Assembly (NCBI GenBank): GCA_025964535.1
Contig: JAOPYX010000357.1
Coordinates: 1 to 54,878 of the forward strand
Length of the DNA stretch: 54,878 bases
Source: Actinomycetes bacterium
Lineage (GTDB): Bacteria; Actinomycetota; Thermoleophilia; Gaiellales; Gaiellaceae
Direction: 5' to 3'
Shown: in pieces, positions 41,022 through 48,384 of the stretch
Numbering within the stretch: position 1 is the stretch's first letter
Layout of the letters: each line of letters starts with the position of its first letter
Made by a program: the position numbers and the translations under genes
The notes under the pieces: generated by a model
Databases searched by the model: none
What the model was told of the DNA's origin: nothing
Seen by the model: the letters and a program-made list of their open reading frames with translations, nothing else

Positions 41022-42224
41022 ATGAAAGGGACGCTCAAGACACTGCTCGCGGTCGCGGGCGTCGCGATGCTCGGGGTGTTGGCGAGTGTTGCGGTTGCAG
41101 GAATGAGCACGACGGCGAGGGCGACGGATTCCACGACGGCGACCACGACCTCCGCGGACCCGACGACCACGCCAGGAACGACGACCGCGCCGGCCACCAC
41201 GACGATGGCCGCGACGACCGACCCGGCGACGACGACGGCGCCGACGACGACCACCGCCGATCCGGTGACGACCGCCACGCCGACGACGACTACCGCACCG
41301 ACCACGAATAGTGGTGTCTCGCAGTCGACGCCTCAGACAAACGCCTCTCCTCCAGCCGATCCCGGAGGGACGACCACGGCCAAGACCGACACGCAGCCGT
41401 GCCAGACGCCGACGAACCCGGGAGTCACGTGCGGCAACAACGCCGCAACGCAGCTCGCGGTGGTCACACAGAACTGTAAGAGCGACGCAACCATTTCCAC
41501 GGGCGGCCTGTCGATCCAGATTCTGAATCCGGACGGCAGCGTTGCGAAGAACGTCGCCATCGACAACAAGTCGATCTGTCTCAACTACGCGCAGATCACA
41601 CAGATCGTTCAGCAGATCTGCATCAACTGCACGCTCGTCGTACAGAACTACTACAGCACGACGAACACGACGAACAATCAGACGGTCGTGAACGGGTGGA
41701 CGGGGCCCCACTACGTGGGCTACTGCATGCCCGCCGATCACCCGCGCCAGCGCGGTGACGGAACCGTCGGGTGGCTCGTCTTCATCGAGGACGGACAGCC
41801 TGGCTGGGATCCGGTGTACAAGGGTGCGACGCGCGCCCCGTTCGATCCTGTGGCCGGTTACACCTGCCCCGGCACTGCGAGCGCGCCGGTCCCGAACACG
41901 TTCACGCTGACGGTTCCAGCAGCTTTCATCGGGCAGTACATCAACCTCTGTCTGCAGCCCGCTGACCCGACTGCGAAGCCAGTCTGCCACTCGGTACAGA
42001 TCGACGGCTCGTCCAAGCTCACCATCCCCGTTCGTTCGAACATCACGGCGAGCGTCACCCGCACGCCGAAGTCGAAGCTCGTCTCCCGAGCGAACACGAA
42101 CGCGGGAGCGGGCCTCCTGCTCCCCAAGGCGAAGAAGCGATGCTTCGTGAACACGAAGACGCACAAGAAGCAGTGCGTAAATGCAAAGCAGGCAAAGCAA
42201 CCCATAAAGGGGAAGGCGAAATGA
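41022..42224 (+). CDS. secreted protein with Thr-rich linker and Cys-containing C-terminal region
   Basis: Signal peptide MKGTLKTLLAVAGVAMLGVLASVAVA; Thr-rich tract; several Cys pairs (QPCQTPTNPGVTC, ICLNYAQITQIVQQICINC); RBS GGAGGAAGGAGAAGG. Confidence 0.8.
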   Translation: MKGTLKTLLAVAGVAMLGVLASVAVAGMSTTARATDSTTATTTSADPTTTPGTTTAPATTTMAATTDPATTTAPTTTTADPVTTATPTTTTAPTTNSGVSQSTPQTNASPPADPGGTTTAKTDTQPCQTPTNPGVTCGNNAATQLAVVTQNCKSDATISTGGLSIQILNPDGSVAKNVAIDNKSICLNYAQITQIVQQICINCTLVVQNYYSTTNTTNNQTVVNGWTGPHYVGYCMPADHPRQRGDGTVGWLVFIEDGQPGWDPVYKGATRAPFDPVAGYTCPGTASAPVPNTFTLTVPAAFIGQYINLCLQPADPTAKPVCHSVQIDGSSKLTIPVRSNITASVTRTPKSKLVSRANTNAGAGLLLPKAKKRCFVNTKTHKKQCVNAKQAKQPIKGKAK

Positions 42225-42535
42225 AGGGTCCGGTCGTAGCGCTCGTCGCGGGCATTGCGATCGGCTCCACGGGCGTCGCCGGCGCAACGCTGAGCGGTCG
42301 TCTGGGGAACTCGATCGTGGGTTATCAGCTGAAGCCCGGCGTTGCGTACGGCTACGGCGCGTTCACGTGCACGACGTACGACGCCACGACAACCGTCGAC
42401 CGGACCCTGGTGTGTCTCCGGAACGACCTCAAGGGCCTGACGCTCGCCTTCAACTCGAAGCAGGTCGTCGGCGCTCGCGTCAATCCGGTGACCCACAAGG
42501 TGGCGAAGGTCGTGTTCAGGTTGCCGAACCGGTAG
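42221..42535 (+). CDS. small secreted protein, 104 aa
   Basis: MKGPVVALVAGIAIGSTGVAGA signal peptide; ATGA 4-nt overlap with the upstream gene. Confidence 0.65.
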   Translation: MKGPVVALVAGIAIGSTGVAGATLSGRLGNSIVGYQLKPGVAYGYGAFTCTTYDATTTVDRTLVCLRNDLKGLTLAFNSKQVVGARVNPVTHKVAKVVFRLPNR

Positions 42536-42545
42536 GAGCAAACCG

Positions 42546-43061
42546 ATGACGCGTTGCCATGTGGCCAGCATCGCAATCCGGGTGTGCGCCGTCGCATCCG
42601 TCACCGTCGCCGTCGTCGCCGTTCAACCGGCGGCGGCGGCGACGACCCGAACCATCGGGCGCATCGTCATCCCGGCGATTCGCCTGGATGCAACGTTCGC
42701 GAACGGGGCCTCGCCGAAGGACACGGCCTTCGGCCCGTCCCATTATCCGTCGACGGCGATGCCGGGACACAGGCGGACGGTTGCCATCGCGGGTCATCGG
42801 GTCACGCACACGCATCCGTTTCTCCATCTCGGCGAGTTGCGCCGCGGCGACCGAATCGAGATCCGCTTCGGGCGCGCGCCGGTGTTCCTCGAGAGGGCGT
42901 GTTATCAAGTGCGGCGTACGGCTGTGGTGAGCCCGAACGACGTCGGGGTCATCCGCGATCTCGGTTACGACCGGCTGGTGCTGACGACATGCACCCCGCC
43001 CGGGTTTTCGACGTATCGCCTCGTGGTCACCGCGCGCCGCATCACCTGCCGGACGGCATAG
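42546..43061 (+). CDS. class D/E-like sortase (sortase-fold transpeptidase)
   Basis: IGRIVIPAIRLDATFANGASPKDTAFGPSHYPSTAMPGHRRTVAIAGHRVTHTHPF; LVLTTCTPPGFSTYRLVVTARR with catalytic His/Cys/Arg. Confidence 0.85.
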   Translation: MTRCHVASIAIRVCAVASVTVAVVAVQPAAAATTRTIGRIVIPAIRLDATFANGASPKDTAFGPSHYPSTAMPGHRRTVAIAGHRVTHTHPFLHLGELRRGDRIEIRFGRAPVFLERACYQVRRTAVVSPNDVGVIRDLGYDRLVLTTCTPPGFSTYRLVVTARRITCRTA

Positions 43062-43082
43062 GAAGAACGAACCGTCCGAACG

Positions 43083-43484
43083 TCAGATCGTCGTGAGGAC
43101 GCCGCCGGTGAGGGCGGTGTCGACCGCTTCCTCGAGCTCCAGCGGATCGAACGGCTTGGCTACGAAGCCGACGGCGCCGATATCCGCCGCGCGCGCCCGG
43201 CCCATCTCGGTCGTGCCGGTCACGAAGATGAAGGGGATCGACGCGGTCAAGGGATTCGCAGCCAACCTGCGCGCGACTTCCCAGCCATCGACGCTGGGCA
43301 TGTCGACGTCGAGCAAGACGAGGTCGGGCTGCATGAAGGAAACGAGCTCTTCCGCGTGAGCCGAGTCGCCGGTGGTGAAAACGATGGCACCCGCCAGTCC
43401 GAGCACGAGCTCGAAGAGCTTGCGCAGGTCGTCGTCGTCGTCGACGACGACGATGACACGCCCGGCAAGGTGCGGGTTGGCCAT
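43083..43484 (-). CDS. single-domain response regulator (receiver only)
   Basis: IVVVDDDDDLRKLFELVLGLAGA; DLVLLDVDMPSVDGWEVARRL; FIFVTGTTEMG; GFVAKPFDPLELEEAV. Confidence 0.85.
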   Translation of the reverse strand: MANPHLAGRVIVVVDDDDDLRKLFELVLGLAGAIVFTTGDSAHAEELVSFMQPDLVLLDVDMPSVDGWEVARRLAANPLTASIPFIFVTGTTEMGRARAADIGAVGFVAKPFDPLELEEAVDTALTGGVLTTI

Positions 43485-43488
43485 GCCC

Positions 43489-43525
43489 CGATGCTCCAAG
43501 ACAGCAGGGTGATGCCGACTCACCT
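43489..43525 (-). promoter_or_regulatory. promoter-like element, site B, directly abutting the response-regulator start
   Basis: Minus strand AGGTGAGTCGGCATCACCCTGCTGTCTTGGAGCATCG; 4 nt from ATG 43484. Confidence 0.45.
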
Positions 43526-43552
43526 GCTCCGGACGGTTGGGTGAGTGAGTCG

Positions 43553-44164
43553 TCAGCGGCGGCAGCGCTGAAGCCGTAGTGCGAGTGCAGCCTTCCCCAC
43601 ATGGTGCGCACGATGCACCGGGGGGATGCGGAGGCAGCGAGCCTTGGCGGCCGCGGCCGCCGAGACCGCCACATTCGCCGTGTCCACCGTCGTCGCCGAC
43701 CCCTGAGCGCCGTCACACGTGAGCTTCACCTGATGGAGGCCTGCGGACGGATACGTGTGCGTGATCGTTCCGGTCGAGCTCGAAAGCGCGGCTGACGTTC
43801 CGTCGCCGAAGTCGACTTTTCCCGAACCGGGCGCGCAGGAGGCCTGGACGCGGGTAACGCCCTGTGACTGGCTCACCTGGAGCGAGCCTCCGGACGCGAC
43901 GAGGGACGATGCCACCGACCCCGACGTTCCGACCGACACCGCCGAGCTACCGGGTGCGCCTGCCGCGCCGGCTGCTCCGACGGCGATCGAGACACCCGCT
44001 GCGCCGGGTTGCCCCGGCTGTCCGGGCTGTCCCGGTTGCCCGGGCTGTCCTGGTTGTCCATCCTGCGGGGCAGCGATCGCGCCGGCGGCCATGGAGGCCG
44101 AGGCGAGGAGCGAAGCGGCGAGCAGCCCGACGCCACCCGGTCTCGATGCTCGGCGACCGTTCAT
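43553..44164 (-). CDS. secreted collagen-like (GQP)6 protein with PKD-like domain
   Basis: Signal peptide ...LLAASLLASASMAAGAIAA; GQPGQPGQPGQPGQPGQPGAAG; KVDFGDGTSAALSSSTGTITHTYPSAGLHQVKLTC is PKD-like. Confidence 0.75.
   Translation of the reverse strand: MNGRRASRPGGVGLLAASLLASASMAAGAIAAPQDGQPGQPGQPGQPGQPGQPGAAGVSIAVGAAGAAGAPGSSAVSVGTSGSVASSLVASGGSLQVSQSQGVTRVQASCAPGSGKVDFGDGTSAALSSSTGTITHTYPSAGLHQVKLTCDGAQGSATTVDTANVAVSAAAAAKARCLRIPPVHRAHHVGKAALALRLQRCRR
44006..44060 (-). repeat. 9-nt tandem repeat encoding (GQP)6
   Basis: Reverse complement of gccccggctgtccgggctgtcccggttgcccgggctgtcctgg. Confidence 0.75.
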
Positions 44165-44283
44165 ACGTTGCAGGTTCCTGGGCCGAAGGACGATCCGTCG
44201 TCACCCCTGACGAATGACCGGGGCCTACTTCCCTCGCGGCGCCCGTTGGTGAACGTGAGGCCCGGGGGCGCCTCACACCGCGG

Positions 44284-44320
44284 GGGTGACGACGTGCCAC
44301 CCGCGTAGGTTGAAGCATCG
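44284..44320 (+). promoter_or_regulatory. promoter-like element, site C
   Basis: GGGTGACGACGTGCCACCCGCGTAGGTTGAAGCATCG; aligns ungapped with sites A and B. Confidence 0.45.
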
Positions 44321-44371
44321 ACCTCAGCACGGACACATACACAATCGAACGATCGCCCGCAGGAGCCAGCC

Positions 44372-44593
44372 TCGTACACCGAGATCCGGATCAGGGGTCG
44401 TCTCAGCCCTGCGGTGGTCGCATCGCTCGGCCAACTCGGCACAACAGTGCTCCCGGTCGAGACCGTCGTGGACGGCGACATGGACGACGCCGCACTGCTG
44501 GCGCTCGTCGACCGGATCGGGGAGCTCGGCCTCGAGCTCATCGAGCTGCGCCGGTTCCCGGACGAGCAGTCGCCGCGCACCCGAAGACCTTGA
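44372..44593 (+). pseudogene. small conserved-type coding stretch without an in-frame canonical start (pseudogene, unusual start, or sequence error)
   Basis: Reads SYTEIRIRGRLSPAVVASLGQLGTTVLPVETVVDGDMDDAALLALVDRIGELGLELIELRRFPDEQSPRTRRP*; SD-like AGGAG at 44361; in-frame TAG at 44306 upstream; absent from the ORF track. Confidence 0.55.
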
Positions 44594-44644
44594 GCGGACA
44601 ACTGGGCGCGTACAAAGGTCAATGTGTGAGAACTTGTCGAGGGA

Positions 44645-45838
44645 ATGAGCGCAAGGGGAACGACGCGGCGTCCGTCCGAACGCCTTCCTGAAATCGCCGA
44701 GCTCCTGACGTTCGTCGTCGCATCGGATGAGCAGAGCCTCGCCCGCGCCGCGGCGACGCTTCACGTCAGCGGCGCCGCCGTCGCAAAGCGGCTCGACAAC
44801 CTCGAGGCGATCCTCGGCCGGAAGCTGCTGCAGCGTGGCAATCGCGGCGTCCGCCTGACCGAGCCTGGACGCGAGCTCTACCTGCAGGCAGAGCGACTCG
44901 TCGCAGACGCGAAGGCGCTCCTCGATCGGACGCAACCGGGAACCGGTACAACGCTGGCAGGCATTCAGGCGCTCTTGAAGCGGCCGGCGGCCCGATCTCC
45001 CGAGGCGCTGGCAGCCGAGTTGGAGCGCCTGCTCGAGCGGCTCTTCGACGCCGTATCGCTCGGGATCATCGTTCAACGGCTACCCGACGGCGTCTTTCTC
45101 GAGGTGAACGCTGCGCTCTGCGTGATGCTCGAGTACCCCCGAGAGGAGCTGCTCGGCCGCTCGTCGCTCGACCTCGGCCTGTGGGAATCGGTCGGCGCGC
45201 GCGACGAGGCGTACGCGCGACTAGCCGAGGCGGGCCGGGCAGCATGCACTCTCCGCACTCGTTCCGGTGCTCCTCTGCCGGTCGACATCGTCTTCGAGCG
45301 GATCACGGTCGCGAATCACGATCTCGTGCTGACGGTCGTGGCCGACGTGACACGTGAGGATGAGCTGGAGCAGCGGCTGAGAGCCAGCGACCGCCGCTCG
45401 GCGCTGCTGCTCCAGCTCGCCGAGATGGTGCTGGACCGGCGGAGCAGGGACGCCGTGCTCACCGCGGCCCTCCGCGCCGTCAAGGCCGAGCTTCGCGTCA
45501 GCGAGGCAGCCATCGTCGTCTTCGGAAAGGGGAGCGACCGAGGACAGGTACTGAGTGCTTTGGGCTCCGCAGAACGACTGGGAGAACTTGCTCGTCGGCA
45601 CCGGCACGTGTGGGAAGCCGCGGAGTTTCCGGTCGAGCTGGACGCTGCCACCGATCGCGACGACAAGCGGCATCGGCCGCGCCGGGCCACCGGCGTCAAG
45701 ATTCCCGGGCCGCGCGCCGAGCTGCGGGTGCTTCTGACGGGCGCCGCCGGCGGCGTGACGCTCGGCACCGACGACTTGACGTTCCTTCGCTCGGTCGCAC
45801 GGATGGTCATGCGAGTGCTCGACGCACCCGCGGCCTGA
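44645..45838 (+). CDS. LysR-type HTH fused to PAS and GAF-like domains
   Basis: QSLARAAATLHVSGAAVAKRLDNLEAILGRKLLQRGNRGVRLTEPGRELY (LysR wHTH) then LGIIVQRLPDGVFLEVNAALCVMLEYPREELLGRSSLDL (PAS) then a GAF-like C-terminus. Confidence 0.8.
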   Translation: MSARGTTRRPSERLPEIAELLTFVVASDEQSLARAAATLHVSGAAVAKRLDNLEAILGRKLLQRGNRGVRLTEPGRELYLQAERLVADAKALLDRTQPGTGTTLAGIQALLKRPAARSPEALAAELERLLERLFDAVSLGIIVQRLPDGVFLEVNAALCVMLEYPREELLGRSSLDLGLWESVGARDEAYARLAEAGRAACTLRTRSGAPLPVDIVFERITVANHDLVLTVVADVTREDELEQRLRASDRRSALLLQLAEMVLDRRSRDAVLTAALRAVKAELRVSEAAIVVFGKGSDRGQVLSALGSAERLGELARRHRHVWEAAEFPVELDAATDRDDKRHRPRRATGVKIPGPRAELRVLLTGAAGGVTLGTDDLTFLRSVARMVMRVLDAPAA

Positions 45839-45993
45839 CGTACCGCGCCCACGATCGCGGGCTGCGCGGCAACCAGCGGTTGGCGCCCGCGTGTAGGAAG
45901 AGGCGTATGCACGCGTGGCAACGCGAGTCGATTACACAGCCGTCAGATCAAGAACGGGCGGGCCATGCGGCGGCGGGATGAACGCCTACGCGA

Positions 45994-46572
45994 GTGACGT
46001 CCGTTCGCGAGTCAGGAGGCGGCGTGTTCTGCGAAGCAGAGATCAGCGAGATCCCGATCCGCATTGCCGAGATCGGAACCAGTCAGGAGATTCTTCTGTG
46101 GCTGGAGGGGCGCCGGCTCGACTCTGAGCTCCTCGGCTTCGCGGCAACCGTCGTCGCGGCCCAGACGTTCGAGAAAGAGCCGGGCTTGGCTCACGCAACG
46201 ATGCGTGGTGCAGCCGCCTTCTTCACAGGGTTCGTCGCCGCCGTCTGCCTGTCGCGCGAAGGTGGGACCTTCGCGGCCTCCGATACCTCGCGCCTCCTCG
46301 CGCGGGCGAGCGCCGTTGTCGCTCAACGCGGCAGGCATGCCGTCATCGCCGACTGCTGCGATCTCGGCGCCGTCGCCAGGATCGAAGAGGCATACGCGCT
46401 CGAGCTCTTGCAGGAGGCGCCCATTCGCGGCCGCGTCGCCCGGCAACACTTCCGCAAGGCACTCGTCCGACTATTCGAATCGGGCCTCGCGACCGGCCTG
46501 GTCGTGACGAGCTCCGCCTCCACATCTCAGATCGGCTGGAGCGTCGGCGGCGACGCGCTGCCGTCTGCGTAG
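45994..46572 (+). CDS. hypothetical protein, 192 aa
   Basis: Protein-like composition; no recognised family. Confidence 0.5.
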   Translation: MTSVRESGGGVFCEAEISEIPIRIAEIGTSQEILLWLEGRRLDSELLGFAATVVAAQTFEKEPGLAHATMRGAAAFFTGFVAAVCLSREGGTFAASDTSRLLARASAVVAQRGRHAVIADCCDLGAVARIEEAYALELLQEAPIRGRVARQHFRKALVRLFESGLATGLVVTSSASTSQIGWSVGGDALPSA

Positions 46573-46649
46573 TCGGCGCAGGCCACCTGAGCGGATCGGG
46601 CCCACCGACCGCTCCACCTCACACGTAGAGACCCCAAAGGAGAAGTGCA

Positions 46650-48356
46650 ATGCGCCTGTCGATCAGAAACAAGCTGTTCGGAGGTTTCCTCCTCGCTGTC
46701 GGGCTGACGATTGCGCTGGGGATCTTCGCGCTCACCCAGATGGGCGCGATCAACAATCACACGACGTACCTCGGGAAGAACACACTTCCGAGCACGGACA
46801 CGATCTACCAGGTGCAGGCTGCGCTCAAAGAGCTTCGCCTCGACCAGCTGCAGCGTGCGGTCGCACCGACGAAGCAACAGCTGAACGCCTACCAGGCCCG
46901 AATGGACAAGGACGTCGCCACGCTCGACGGCACGCTCGCGAAGTACGGACGCCTGGTCTTCGACACCACCAATCGTGGCTACTTCCTGAAGGCGAAGCAG
47001 CGGCTCGCCGTATACCAGCGTCAGTCGGCACCGTTTCTCCCGCTCAGCGACGCGTTCAAGACCAAAGAGGCCGTCGTCGTTCTGAACGGCGCGGCGGAAT
47101 CGACCTACGCCGCCTTGGTCGACGACACCAACGCATGGGTCGCGTACAACGCCAAGCTCGCCGACCAGACGCTGAAGAGCGCGAGCTCGTCGTACTCCTC
47201 GTCACGCACACTCGTGGTCGCGATCTTGATCGTCGCCGCCGTCATGGCGCTCGCCGTCGCGTTCTTCGTCACGCGCGGGATCGTCAACGCAGTCAAGGCG
47301 ATGGTCGCAGCCGCAGAGCTGATCGGCAGCGGCGACCTCACGGTGGAGGTCACGGCGACGTCGAATGACGAGTTGGGTGACATGGCGCACGCGTTCCAGA
47401 AGATGGTCGAGAACCTGCGCTCGCTCGTCTCCAAGGTGAGCGGCGTCGCCGAGGGTCTCGGGGCGGCTTCGCAGCAGATGGCGACGTCCTCGGAAGAGGC
47501 GGGCAGGGCAGTCGGTGAGATCGCAAATGCCGTCGGCGACGTCGCCGGCGGCGCCGAGCGCCAGGTGAAGATGGTCGAGTCGGCGCGCCGGTCGGCGGAG
47601 GAGGTAGGGCAGGCGGTTCAGGAGTCGGCCACCAGCGCCGAGGAGACCGCCGGCGTCGCGAGCGAGGCTCGCTCAGCGGCCATCGAGGGCGTCGCTGCGG
47701 CCGAGCGCGCGAGCGGCGCGATGAAGGCTGTGCGCGAGTCATCGACGGCGGTAACTGCTGCCATGCGCGGGCTGGCAGTGAAGTCCGAGGAGATCGGCGG
47801 GATCGTCGAGACGATCACCGGTATCGCAAGCCAGACCAACCTGCTCGCGCTCAACGCGGCAATCGAAGCCGCACGCGCCGGCGAGCAGGGGCGCGGCTTC
47901 GCCGTCGTCGCCGAGGAGGTGCGCAAGCTCGCAGAGGATTCGCAACAGGCAGCGGCCTCGATCGCCAACCTCATCGCGGAGATCCAGGCCGAGACGAGCA
48001 GTACGGTCGAGATCGTCGAGGACGGAGGACGGCGTAGCGAGGAAGGCGTCGCGATCGTCGAGGAGACCCGCGACGCATTCGAGCGGATCGGGGCTTCGGT
48101 CGAAGGCGTGACCAACCGCGTCGAGCAGATCGCCGGCGCGGCGCAGCAGATCGCGGCGAGCACCACGAAGATGCAGGCGGACATGGGCGAGGTCGCAGCC
48201 GTGGCCGAGCAGTCGTCGGCCTCGACGCAGCAAGTGTCTGCGTCGACCGAGCAAACCTCCGCGTCCACGCAGGAGATTGCCGCATCCGCGCAGGAGCTCG
48301 CCCGTACCGCCGAAGAGCTGACCAGGCTCGTCGGCACGTTCAAGGTCGCCGCCTAG
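46650..48356 (+). CDS. methyl-accepting chemotaxis protein (4HB sensor, HAMP, MA domain)
   Basis: Two TM helices; [51 protein letters not shown] hairpin tip. Confidence 0.95.
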   Translation: MRLSIRNKLFGGFLLAVGLTIALGIFALTQMGAINNHTTYLGKNTLPSTDTIYQVQAALKELRLDQLQRAVAPTKQQLNAYQARMDKDVATLDGTLAKYGRLVFDTTNRGYFLKAKQRLAVYQRQSAPFLPLSDAFKTKEAVVVLNGAAESTYAALVDDTNAWVAYNAKLADQTLKSASSSYSSSRTLVVAILIVAAVMALAVAFFVTRGIVNAVKAMVAAAELIGSGDLTVEVTATSNDELGDMAHAFQKMVENLRSLVSKVSGVAEGLGAASQQMATSSEEAGRAVGEIANAVGDVAGGAERQVKMVESARRSAEEVGQAVQESATSAEETAGVASEARSAAIEGVAAAERASGAMKAVRESSTAVTAAMRGLAVKSEEIGGIVETITGIASQTNLLALNAAIEAARAGEQGRGFAVVAEEVRKLAEDSQQAAASIANLIAEIQAETSSTVEIVEDGGRRSEEGVAIVEETRDAFERIGASVEGVTNRVEQIAGAAQQIAASTTKMQADMGEVAAVAEQSSASTQQVSASTEQTSASTQEIAASAQELARTAEELTRLVGTFKVAA

Positions 48357-48384
48357 CGAGGACGCGCGCCGGCTGGGCCACTCC

